Source of the DNA: an uncultured Prevotella sp.
GTDB lineage: Bacteria > Bacteroidota > Bacteroidia > Bacteroidales > Bacteroidaceae
Length of the DNA stretch: 34,886 nt
NCBI GenBank assembly: GCA_900553595.1
Contig: USEC01000020.1
Location: 1-34,886, forward strand
Reading direction: 5' to 3'
Part shown: positions 23,069 to 30,921 of the stretch, one piece after another
Layout: each line of letters begins with the position of its first letter
Position numbering within the stretch: the first letter of the stretch is position 1
Program-made: the position numbers and the translations under genes
The notes under the pieces: generated by a model
The model's input: the letters and a program-made list of their open reading frames with translations, nothing else
What the model was told of the DNA's origin: nothing
Database searches by the model: none

Positions 23069-24655
23069 ATGGCAAAATCCAAATACGCCAAAACCAGGGC
23101 GTGCCGACTGTGTGCGGTTGCTCTTCTCGCCCTGCTGAATGTTCCGTGCTCTGTGGCAGAAACAAACCACAATGATACCGTAGCCGACAGAATTGATTTG
23201 ACACGGGGACTCGGTTACAATGTGGAGACGCAGGTGACTGTATCAAACAATGTCACACCGCTGTGGCTTAACGCCAACAAATACGGACTCAGTTCGCTGC
23301 GTGACTTCAATGGCTATCTGCGTGCCGGTGTCGAACGCCCCATAGCTGTCGATTCGGCACGGCGTTGGGCGTTGGGCTATGGCATCGACCTTGTGGCTCC
23401 GTTGCATTATACAAGCAACTTCATCGTGCAGCAGGCTTATGCCGAAGCACGCTGGTTGCATGGTACGCTTACCGTTGGAAGCAAGCAGTATCCCATGGAA
23501 TTGAAGAACAACACACTCAGCAGCGGTTCGCAGACACTCGGTATCAACGCTCGTCCTGTGCCTCAGGTGCGTCTCGCTTTGCCTGAGTATTGGGTCGTTC
23601 CGTTTACGAAAGGGTGGGTGAGTCTGAAGGGACATCTGTCGTACGGCATGATGACCGACGACTCATGGCAGCATGATTTTACCGCAAAGAAGTCGAAATA
23701 TGCCGACAATGTGTTGTGGCACAGTAAGGCGGGCTATCTTAAAATCGGCGATGAGAAGCGTCTTGGACACTTCACTGTGGAACTCGGTCTTGAAATGGCG
23801 GCACAGTTTGGCGGCACAGCCCATAAGGTTATCGACGGCCAGATGACTACCGTAAAGGCGGAAAGCGGCTTGAAAGCTTTCTGGCATGCCTTCATTCCCG
23901 GTGGTGCCGATGCCGGGGAAACGGTATATACCAATATTGCCGGCAATCAGGTGGGCTCATGGCTCATGCGCATTAACTATGACAACGACAACATGAGAGT
24001 AAGTGCTTACGCTGATAAGTTCTTTGAAGACCAGTCGGCTATGTTCCTGTTCGATTACGACGGCTACGGCACTGGCGACGAATGGCAGGTGAAAAAGAAG
24101 TCGCGCTATATGCTTTACGACCTTAAGGACATGATGCTTGGTGCGGAACTGAATCTGAAACATGGCACATGGCTGCGCAATGTGGTGTTTGAATACATTT
24201 ACACCAAATACCAGAGCGGTCCGCTTTACCACGACCATACGCCTTCAATATCCGACCATGTCGGCGGATTGGACAACTATTACAACCATTATGTATATAC
24301 AGGATGGCAGCATTGGGGACAGGTGATAGGCAATCCGCTATTCCGTTCGCCCATATACAACACCGACGGCAATGTAAGTGTGCAGAACTCACGCTTCATG
24401 GCGTTCCATCTCGGTTTGGACGGCTGTCTGTCGAAGACTTTCTCCTATCGCGCACTTGCTACATGGCAGGACGGACTCGGCACTTATCACTTCCCATACA
24501 CAAAGAAACACCACAACGTGAGCTTCATGCTTGAAAGCACTTGCAAACTTAAAAACGACTGGACGATAAAGGGTGCGTACGGTATGGACTTCGGGCATAT
24601 TCGCGGAAGCAATACCGGTTTCCAGCTTACTGTGTCAAAACGTGGTGTGTTATAA
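23069..24655 (+). CDS. Wzi-family capsule-assembly outer-membrane protein
   Basis: A 528-residue exported protein with a signal peptide (about 1-31) and a long run of alternating, aromatic-rich strands ending in a typical outer-membrane barrel C-terminus. Segments such as NNVTPLWLNANKYGLSSL, YAEARWLHGTLTVGSKQYPM and GWQHWGQVIGNPLF match the Caps_assemb_Wzi family as I know it. In E. coli Wzi is an outer-membrane lectin that anchors capsule to the cell surface. An in-frame TTG at 23060 is less likely than ATG 23069. It is followed after 20 nt by a lipoprotein gene and then the sigma-54 activator gene, suggesting one transcript. Confidence 0.82.
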   Translation: MAKSKYAKTRACRLCAVALLALLNVPCSVAETNHNDTVADRIDLTRGLGYNVETQVTVSNNVTPLWLNANKYGLSSLRDFNGYLRAGVERPIAVDSARRWALGYGIDLVAPLHYTSNFIVQQAYAEARWLHGTLTVGSKQYPMELKNNTLSSGSQTLGINARPVPQVRLALPEYWVVPFTKGWVSLKGHLSYGMMTDDSWQHDFTAKKSKYADNVLWHSKAGYLKIGDEKRLGHFTVELGLEMAAQFGGTAHKVIDGQMTTVKAESGLKAFWHAFIPGGADAGETVYTNIAGNQVGSWLMRINYDNDNMRVSAYADKFFEDQSAMFLFDYDGYGTGDEWQVKKKSRYMLYDLKDMMLGAELNLKHGTWLRNVVFEYIYTKYQSGPLYHDHTPSISDHVGGLDNYYNHYVYTGWQHWGQVIGNPLFRSPIYNTDGNVSVQNSRFMAFHLGLDGCLSKTFSYRALATWQDGLGTYHFPYTKKHHNVSFMLESTCKLKNDWTIKGAYGMDFGHIRGSNTGFQLTVSKRGVL

Positions 24656-24675
24656 ACCTTTAAATTGCAGAAACA

Positions 24676-25128
24676 ATGAAAAAGTTAAAATATATCTTTG
24701 TCGTGTTGCCGGCATTTCTGTTGCTCTCTCTTGCTTTCACCTCGTGTGAACTGGAGACTTCTGACAACGGAAAACTTGACGGATTCTGGCATCTTGAGCG
24801 TGTAGATACGCTTGCTACGGGGAAAAGCTGCGACCTTTCCGGTCAGCTGTTATTCTGGTCTGTGCAGATGAAGTTACTGAATGTGAGCGACAAAAACTAT
24901 AAGCTTCGTTCCGCATTCTTCCGTTTTGAACATGCAAACGGCACACTACGCCTGTATGAGCCGCATGAGGACGACCGCATGAATGCCGACCCTGCCATCG
25001 AGGACATCTCTCTCATCGCACCCTTTGGGGTTAATTCTCTTGATGAGAAATACAGTGTCGATTGTCTTACGGGCAGTGAAATGGTGTTGAGAACAGAGAA
25101 GTTAAGACTCGTGTTCAAGCGGTTTTAA
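24676..25128 (+). CDS. Small lipocalin-like lipoprotein
   Basis: A 150-residue lipoprotein with a signal peptide ending AFTSC (lipobox Cys24). The mature chain (KLDGFWHLERVDTL, then several beta strands and a closing MVLRTEKLRLVFKRF) looks like the short lipocalin-like barrels common in Bacteroidales. The assignment is by pattern only and no ligand can be named. It lies 20 nt after the Wzi-like gene and 58 nt before the sigma-54 activator gene, so it is probably in the same operon and could belong to the envelope function they sense or build. Confidence 0.75.
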   Translation: MKKLKYIFVVLPAFLLLSLAFTSCELETSDNGKLDGFWHLERVDTLATGKSCDLSGQLLFWSVQMKLLNVSDKNYKLRSAFFRFEHANGTLRLYEPHEDDRMNADPAIEDISLIAPFGVNSLDEKYSVDCLTGSEMVLRTEKLRLVFKRF

Positions 25129-25186
25129 AAAGAAGACGCCTTTTACTGGCAGACGGAAAAGCACTTGACGATACATAAAAATCAGG

Positions 25187-26566
25187 ATGGCACATATATT
25201 GATAGTAGAAGACGACTTGACTTTCGGAACCATGTTGCAGACATGGCTTCGGAAGAAAGGTTTTGAAGTGGATAAGGCAACATCGGTAGGGGCGGCGGCA
25301 AAGCTGTTGCTTGACACCGCTGACGGCAAGGGCATCGACCTTGTCTTGTCCGATTTGCGGTTGCCCGACCACGACGGACTCTTTTTGCTTGCGTGGATGC
25401 GTAAGCGTGATATGTGTGCACCTTTCATCGTAATGACCAATTATGCAGAGGTGCAGAACGCCGTACTTGCGATGAAGTCGGGTGCTGCAGACTATATTGC
25501 GAAGCCCGTCCAGCCCGATATTCTTCTTCAGAAAATAAATGATGCCCTTGCTTCTGCCTCTCGTTCCGCCTCCGTTCTGATGGGTAATGCTTTGCAGGGC
25601 AGTGCCGATTCCGTTGCGGACAAGGTTAAGGCAGAATCCACTGAAGCCCTGCCACGCCATATAGAAGGCAAGAGTGAGGCGTCACGACAGCTTTACAGCT
25701 ATGTAAGTCTTGTCGCTCCCACTCCCATGTCGGTACTCATTCTTGGTGCAAGTGGCACTGGTAAGGAGTATGTGGCACGCCGCATACACGAATTAAGTGC
25801 GCGCAGTTCAAAGCCTTTCTATGCTCTCGACTGCGGAGCCATACCCTGTGATGTGGCGGCATCGGAGTTCTTCGGTCACAAGAAGGGTGCATTCACCGGT
25901 GCCGACAACGACAAAGTAGGTGCTTTCCAGGCTGCCAATGGTGGCACATTGTTCCTTGATGAGGTGGGCAACTTGAGTTATGATGTTCAGGTGCAGCTGT
26001 TGCGTGCATTGCAGGAACGTCGTGTCCGTCCCGTCGGCAGTACGGAGGAGACCGCCGTGGATATACGCCTTGTGTGTGCGACCAATGAGAATTTGGAGAC
26101 AGCGGTAAGCGAAGGACGCTTCCGTGAAGACCTCTATCACCGTATAAGCGAGTTCACAATCTATATGCCGAAGCTCTGCGAGCGCGGTTCCGACCTATTC
26201 CTTTTTGCCGACTTGTTCGTTCGTCAGGCCAATGCCGAACTCTCCCGCCATGTGGAAGGGTTCGACTCTGTGGCAGCGGAGATGCTTGCCTCCTATTCCT
26301 GGCCGGGCAATCTGCGCGAACTTGCCAATGTCGTGAAGCGTGCCGTATTGCTTGCACGCGATGCATACATAACCCCAACCGAACTTTCTCAAGCTATGGG
26401 ACCGCAGCATCAGGAACCTGTGCTCGCCTTGCATGACGAGTCGGCGGAACGGCAACGCATCCTTTCCGCCCTCCAACAGACAGCCGGCAACAAGTCGAAG
26501 GCCGCCCGTCTGCTTGGTATCGACCGTAAGACTCTTTACAATAAGTTGGATCGTCTGGGCATCTGA
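25187..26566 (+). CDS. NtrC-type sigma-54-dependent response regulator
   Basis: A 459-residue bacterial enhancer-binding protein in three parts. The REC domain (1-120) has the acidic pair at 9-10, phospho-acceptor Asp56 and Lys106. The AAA+ domain (about 158-385) has GASGTGKE (187-194, Walker A), GAFTGA (234-239, the sigma-54 contact loop) and GGTLFLDE (252-259, Walker B). The Fis-type helix-turn-helix (about 435-455) has KSKAARLLGIDRKTLYNKL. Every motif needed for sigma-54 activation is intact. Downstream lie a palindrome cluster and a sigma-54 promoter, its likely target, and the hybrid kinase at 27387 is its likely partner. Confidence 0.95.
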   Translation: MAHILIVEDDLTFGTMLQTWLRKKGFEVDKATSVGAAAKLLLDTADGKGIDLVLSDLRLPDHDGLFLLAWMRKRDMCAPFIVMTNYAEVQNAVLAMKSGAADYIAKPVQPDILLQKINDALASASRSASVLMGNALQGSADSVADKVKAESTEALPRHIEGKSEASRQLYSYVSLVAPTPMSVLILGASGTGKEYVARRIHELSARSSKPFYALDCGAIPCDVAASEFFGHKKGAFTGADNDKVGAFQAANGGTLFLDEVGNLSYDVQVQLLRALQERRVRPVGSTEETAVDIRLVCATNENLETAVSEGRFREDLYHRISEFTIYMPKLCERGSDLFLFADLFVRQANAELSRHVEGFDSVAAEMLASYSWPGNLRELANVVKRAVLLARDAYITPTELSQAMGPQHQEPVLALHDESAERQRILSALQQTAGNKSKAARLLGIDRKTLYNKLDRLGI

Positions 26567-26595
26567 TACCCATCCTTCCAACGCATTTCTACACT

Positions 26596-26631
26596 AAAGT
26601 GTGGAAAAAATCCACAATACTTCCACACTTT
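26596..26631 (+). promoter_or_regulatory. Palindrome cluster, likely enhancer site for the sigma-54 activator
   Basis: AAAGTGTGGAA (26596-26606) and TTCCACACTTT (26621-26631) are perfect 11-bp inverted arms. A second perfect palindrome, TGTGGA-N5-TCCACA (26600-26616), is nested in it, giving three TGTGGA-type half-sites. The cluster sits roughly 100-140 bp upstream of the predicted sigma-54 start site, the usual place for bEBP-binding sites. Confidence 0.7.
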
Positions 26632-26706
26632 TCTACAATCCTTGATTTTGTGTTAATGTGATTATTTGTGCTGATTATCAATGTGTTATCATATCTGTTA
26701 GCGTTT

Positions 26707-26722
26707 TGGCACGCCCGTTGCA
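26707..26722 (+). promoter_or_regulatory. Sigma-54 (RpoN) promoter, minus-24/minus-12
   Basis: TGGCAC (26707-26712), N5, TTGCA (26718-26722) matches the sigma-54 consensus with correct spacing. The start should be near 26733, about 78 nt before ATG 26811. It is the only such match I found in the non-coding DNA of the window, and the gene before it encodes a sigma-54 activator. Confidence 0.85.
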
Positions 26723-26810
26723 TTTTTATTGTCAGGCAACGCAGTGCTAAAATTACAGCAATAGCCGCACAAAATGAATCAACATTAATAACAATTTAAA
26801 TTCAACGATT

Positions 26811-27140
26811 ATGAAAAAGTTATTTTTCTCTGCAGTAGCAGTAATGATTATGGTTTCAGTAAGTAACACATTCGCCAGCAAGTCGGCAATGAATATGAAT
26901 ATGGCAGCCCCCGAAGATACAACAGTTTCTGCACCAGCCGACACTACGGTTTCTGCCCCTGTTGATGCCCCCGCGGAGGAACCCGCCGCAGAACAGCCTT
27001 CTGTCAATGAGGACCCGGCAGCCGATGCACCCTCCACAGCAGAGCCGGAAGACACTTCCGCACAGAAATCGGACGATACCGCCTACATGATGTTCTCTGA
27101 TTCGGTTACTACCGATTCGTCGTCCTTGGTAATGCTTTAA
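26811..27140 (+). CDS. Small secreted Ala/Pro/Thr-rich protein under sigma-54 control
   Basis: A 109-residue product with a signal peptide (about 1-23, ending NTFA, no lipobox Cys) and a low-complexity acidic tail. The tail begins with two DTTVSAP units written with different codons (GATACAACAGTT and GACACTACGGTT), followed by PAEEPAAEQP and Ser/Thr/Asp-rich stretches, ending VTTDSSSLVML. There is no cysteine and no recognisable domain. Its location behind the sigma-54 promoter, between activator and kinase, makes it the main predicted output of the circuit. It may be a periplasmic or surface effector, or a feedback ligand for the kinase. Function is not known. Confidence 0.88.
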   Translation: MKKLFFSAVAVMIMVSVSNTFASKSAMNMNMAAPEDTTVSAPADTTVSAPVDAPAEEPAAEQPSVNEDPAADAPSTAEPEDTSAQKSDDTAYMMFSDSVTTDSSSLVML

Positions 27141-27178
27141 TGGCTTGCGAAACTTGAAATGATGACTTATAACTCCTG

Positions 27179-27258
27179 AATGGGGGAAAACGAAAACAGA
27201 CTTTCACTTTTTTTATATCAAGTGGAGGTCTGTTTTCGTTTTCCCCCATTTCGTTTTT
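27179..27258 (+). terminator. 31-bp hairpin followed by T-rich tract
   Basis: The arms 27179-27201 and 27228-27250 are perfectly complementary over 23 bp. Inside, three further pairs (two G-U, one A-U; 27202-27204 with 27225-27227) and CACTT/AAGTG (27205-27209 with 27220-27224) extend the stem to 31 bp around a 10-nt loop. TCGTTTTT follows. It separates the secreted protein gene from the kinase gene. Termination is the simplest role, but the stem is far longer than others in the window. Confidence 0.7.
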
Positions 27259-27272
27259 CCGACATATTGCTT

Positions 27273-27280
27273 TAACTTTG
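27273..27280 (+). promoter_or_regulatory. Minus-7 element of the hybrid kinase gene
   Basis: TAACTTTG lies just past the long hairpin. A start near 27287 would leave a 100-nt leader. No good TTG is seen upstream. It suggests the kinase is expressed from a housekeeping promoter, separately from the sigma-54 transcript. Confidence 0.45.
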
Positions 27281-27386
27281 CATATCGTAAGCGATTCTTT
27301 GTTCGCCAGTTACCACATTTCCGGCAATATGTAGATGGGCTTGCATGACTTGAATTAACAACAAAAGCATAAAGAAGATAATCGCA

Positions 27387-29837
27387 ATGAGATTGAAAAT
27401 AATCATAGGTTACACCATACTTGCCGTAGTACTCATCCTCTCCACATGGATGATGTACATCAACACGCGTTCGCTTTCGGCGGTGAACACCGCAGCCCGC
27501 CGTATGGTGGAACGCCGCGATGTCACCGACAGCCTTGTTTACAGTCTGTTGCAGGCGGGCAATGCCGAGCGCAGCGTGTGTCTTGGCGACAGTAAGGAAT
27601 GGCGCCGTTACGATGCCATGCTTACCCAGGCTTCGGTAATGACCGCCCGCCTCAAGGAACTTTCCAATGATTCTTCCAAGCGGCAGCGGCTCGATTCGCT
27701 CGCTCTTCTGCTTGCCGCCAAGCGTGCCAATACGCTTGCTGTGATGGCGCAGATGGGTTCGGATGTGCGCCAGTCGTTCTACGACGACAAGGTGAAAGCC
27801 CTGCGTAGCGGTCGCGACTCGGTGGTGATACACCCGAAGAACGCCGCCACCTCCGGCCATAACCAGGAAACGGTGTATAAGATAGTGCGCAATCGCAAGG
27901 GCTTCTTCCGCCGTCTTGCCGATGCTTTCCGCCGTCAACGCACCGACACGTTGAGCACTGTAAGCACCGCTGTTGCCGATACTGCCAGTCTGACGCAGGG
28001 GCATATCAACATTGCCGACTCTGTCGCCGATGCCCTTGTGCAGATAAATGGCATGGAACAGCGTGCCACTTCGCACAGACGGGAGGCGATAGCCGGACGT
28101 AACCAGCGGTTGCAGTGGGTGAGCGTGCAACTCGCCGAGCGCACAAGCAGTCTGCTCGAAGACATCCAGGCCGACGAACATACTGCATTGCGCAGTGCTG
28201 TTGAGAAAGCCGTCAGTTCACGCCGCAATACCATCATGCGTGTATGTGTGCTCGGACTCCTTGCCATTGTCGCCGCCGCCCTGTTCATATTCTACACCAT
28301 GCGCGACATACGGCGTGAGAAGCGCAGTCGCCAACGCCTTGTGGAGGCCAAGGCGCAGACGGAAAGACTTATGATGCAGCGTGAGCGGTTGTTGCTCACC
28401 ATCACGCACGACATAAAGGCTCCGACAGCATCAATAGCCGGTTTCATCGACCTGCTTGCCGACAGTGTGAGTGGCCGCAAGGCTTCTGTCTATCTTGACA
28501 ATATGCGCAGTTCGGCGCGGCACATACTCCGGCTCGTTGCTTCGCTGCTCGATTACCACCGTCTTGAAAGCGGCGAAACCGAGTGTCATGCCGTTACATT
28601 CAGTCCGTCGTCACTCTTTGTCGAGTGTGTGGAAGGCATGCAGCCGCTTGCTGCGAAGCGTGGCTTGCACCTCAACTGCCTCGTGTCGCCGGAGATGCAT
28701 GATGTGATATGCCGTGCCGATGCCTTCCATATAAGGCAGATCGTAGATAATCTTCTGGGCAATGCGCTGAAGTACACCGACGAAGGAAGTGTCAGTGTGG
28801 CAGCGCGGCTCTCGTGCGGCAGTCTTGTTTTCAGTGTGGCTGACACCGGCATAGGCATGACTGCCGACGAGCAGCAGCGCATATTTCAGGCATTCACACG
28901 CCTGCCCGGTGCTCAGGGGCGCGAGGGCGTGGGACTCGGATTGTCCATAACGCACGAGATGGTGCAGCTTCTTGGCGGAACGATAAGTGTGGAATCGCAG
29001 AAAGGGCATGGTTCGCGCTTCACCGTAAGTGTGCCGGTGACGATTCTCGATGCTGCCACTGCACGCCAGACTGCCGACAATGCTCCTGCCGCCAATGCTC
29101 TGTCGGGCAGTGTTCCGGAGCGTGTTTCCGTCGTCGGTGGTGATGAAAGCGTGCGCATAGTGATTGTGGATGACGACGACTTGCAGCTGCAACTGCTGCG
29201 CGAGATGTTCGGACGGCTCGCCGGGGCGCATTGGGAAATCCACGCTACGCAGCATGCTGATGAGGCTGTGCGCCTTGTGCGCTCGCTGCATCCGCACATT
29301 CTGTTCACCGATGTGGAGATGCCCGAAATGAACGGTACGGAACTCTTGCGGCTTGTCGCCGACTCTCCGGCGCACAAGGTGGCTATGACCGCCCATGACA
29401 TGAGTATTGCCGAGGAACTGCGCAAGCGTGGGTTCGATGCCTGCCTGTTCAAACCTTTCCGCCTTGATGCCCTTGCCGGCACCGTAAGCCGCCTCACAGG
29501 GCTTGCCGTGCATGCTGCCGAAACTGACTATTTCAGTCCGCTCACATCGTTTGCCGACGGCGACAAGGAGGCGGAAGGACAGATACTTGCCGAGTTGCGC
29601 AAGTCGGTTGAAGGTTATATGACGGCTCTTGGCTCCGCCGCCTCGCTTGCCGACACGGCGCAGGTGGCGCATAAGGTGATGCCGGTGCTCGCCATGCTCC
29701 ACGGCACTTCATGCGACTGGCTTCTGCCGCTCACGCCCGAACGCATAGCCACGACATCGGCTGAAGAGAGGGAATGTGTCATAAACCGACTGAAAGACGA
29801 GCTTGAAGATATAATGCAACGGCTTGATAAAAAATAA
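27387..29837 (+). CDS. Hybrid sensor histidine kinase with REC and HPt-like domains
   Basis: An 816-residue membrane kinase. TM1 (about 3-25) and TM2 (about 284-305) enclose a roughly 255-residue periplasmic, largely helical sensor region. HisKA has LLLTITHDIKAPTASI with His341. HATPase_c has NLLGNALKY (N459), VADTGIGM and GVGLGLSITHEM. A C-terminal REC domain (about 588-705) has the acidic run at 595-598, Asp642 in FTDVEMPEMNG and Lys689. The last 100 residues look like an HPt domain with His762 in QVAHKVMPVL. This is a full phosphorelay ready to charge a separate regulator, most simply the NtrC-type protein at 25187. No known ligand-binding domain is recognised. Confidence 0.93.
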   Translation: MRLKIIIGYTILAVVLILSTWMMYINTRSLSAVNTAARRMVERRDVTDSLVYSLLQAGNAERSVCLGDSKEWRRYDAMLTQASVMTARLKELSNDSSKRQRLDSLALLLAAKRANTLAVMAQMGSDVRQSFYDDKVKALRSGRDSVVIHPKNAATSGHNQETVYKIVRNRKGFFRRLADAFRRQRTDTLSTVSTAVADTASLTQGHINIADSVADALVQINGMEQRATSHRREAIAGRNQRLQWVSVQLAERTSSLLEDIQADEHTALRSAVEKAVSSRRNTIMRVCVLGLLAIVAAALFIFYTMRDIRREKRSRQRLVEAKAQTERLMMQRERLLLTITHDIKAPTASIAGFIDLLADSVSGRKASVYLDNMRSSARHILRLVASLLDYHRLESGETECHAVTFSPSSLFVECVEGMQPLAAKRGLHLNCLVSPEMHDVICRADAFHIRQIVDNLLGNALKYTDEGSVSVAARLSCGSLVFSVADTGIGMTADEQQRIFQAFTRLPGAQGREGVGLGLSITHEMVQLLGGTISVESQKGHGSRFTVSVPVTILDAATARQTADNAPAANALSGSVPERVSVVGGDESVRIVIVDDDDLQLQLLREMFGRLAGAHWEIHATQHADEAVRLVRSLHPHILFTDVEMPEMNGTELLRLVADSPAHKVAMTAHDMSIAEELRKRGFDACLFKPFRLDALAGTVSRLTGLAVHAAETDYFSPLTSFADGDKEAEGQILAELRKSVEGYMTALGSAASLADTAQVAHKVMPVLAMLHGTSCDWLLPLTPERIATTSAEERECVINRLKDELEDIMQRLDKK

Positions 29838-29840
29838 GAT

Positions 29841-29892
29841 AACGGACAATAGCACAACTTGTTGAAAAGTAATGCTAATGTCCGTTCTCTTT
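29841..29892 (+). terminator. Terminator after the hybrid kinase
   Basis: AACGGACAATAGCA (29841-29854) faces TGCTAATGTCCGTT (29873-29886) with a single A-A mismatch, followed by CTCTTTC. It lies between the kinase and the convergent trxB gene. Confidence 0.65.
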
Positions 29893-29968
29893 CATTGGTC
29901 ACAGATCATTCGCTTGGTTTTGCCGCTTGTCAAAGCAATAACTTCCGCTGATATCTGTTTTTGATACC

Positions 29969-30916
29969 TTACTTGTTGTGTTCTGTCAGCCAACGCTCGG
30001 CTTCGAGTGCGGCCTTGCAGCCGGAACCGGCGGCAACGATGGCCTGACGATAGACGGGGTCGGCGCAGTCGCCGGCAGCAAACACGCCCTCTACGTTGGT
30101 GCGTGGTGTACCGTCGATGGTCTTTATATAACCCGTCTCGTCGAGGTTGATGTAGTCTTTGAACACATCGGTGTTGGGCTTATGGCCTATGGCGAGGAAG
30201 AATCCGTCGATGGGCAGGTCGTACCGCTCCTCGTCGGGCTGTCCCTTGCGCTTCACGACATGTGCGCCTTCCACGCCGTTGTCGCCGTAGAGTCCCAGAG
30301 TGTTGTGCTCGTAGAGGATTTCTATCTTCTCGTTGTCCTCCACACGCTTTCTCATTACGTCGGAAGCGCGAAGGAAAGGCTTGCGCACAATCATATATAC
30401 CTTTTTGCAGAGACCTGCCAGATAGATGGCCTCCTCGCACGCGGTGTCGCCGCCGCCCACTACTGCCACTACCTTTTTGCGGTAGAAGAATCCGTCGCAG
30501 GTGGCGCATGCGCTCACGCCCTGACCGTTGTATTTCTTCTCGTCGTCAAGTCCGAGGTACTTTGCGCTTGCTCCAGTGGCAATGATTACGGTGTCGGCTT
30601 CAATCTCGTGTCCGCTGTCTGTGGTGAGCACATACGGTGCTTTGCTGAAATCGGCCTTTGCTATGGAACCGTCGCGTATGTCTGCTCCGAAGCGCAGTGC
30701 CTGCTCGCGCAGGTCCATCATCATCTGGTTTCCGTCCACACCTTGCGGATAGCCGGGGAAGTTTTCAACGATAGTAGTCTGTGTGAGCTGTCCGCCCATC
30801 TGTATTCCGCAGTACTCTACAGGACTGAGGTTGGCGCGTCCTGCATAAATCGCCGCTGTGTATCCTGCGGGACCGCTGCCGATGATGAGGCAGCGTGTAT
30901 GTTCTCTTTTTTCCAT
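29969..30916 (-). CDS. trxB: Thioredoxin reductase
   Basis: An NADPH-dependent flavoenzyme of 315 residues that reduces thioredoxin. It has the FAD motif IIGSGPAGYTAAIYAGRA near the start, the redox-active CATC (Cys137, Cys140), the NADPH motif VVGGGDTACEEA and the C-terminal GVFAAGDCAD. Length and motifs are those of the low-molecular-weight bacterial type. It follows the glutathione-peroxidase gene after 5 nt, so both are on one message. Together they form a peroxide-reduction unit, with thioredoxin (not in the window) as the carrier. Confidence 0.97.
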   Translation of the reverse strand: MEKREHTRCLIIGSGPAGYTAAIYAGRANLSPVEYCGIQMGGQLTQTTIVENFPGYPQGVDGNQMMMDLREQALRFGADIRDGSIAKADFSKAPYVLTTDSGHEIEADTVIIATGASAKYLGLDDEKKYNGQGVSACATCDGFFYRKKVVAVVGGGDTACEEAIYLAGLCKKVYMIVRKPFLRASDVMRKRVEDNEKIEILYEHNTLGLYGDNGVEGAHVVKRKGQPDEERYDLPIDGFFLAIGHKPNTDVFKDYINLDETGYIKTIDGTPRTNVEGVFAAGDCADPVYRQAIVAAGSGCKAALEAERWLTEHNK

Positions 30917-30921
30917 TTTGG

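Noticed and set aside
28611..29702. A 363-codon minus-strand frame across the kinase catalytic region
   Set aside because: The plus strand there encodes all histidine-kinase and receiver motifs. The antisense frame has no start context or protein features.
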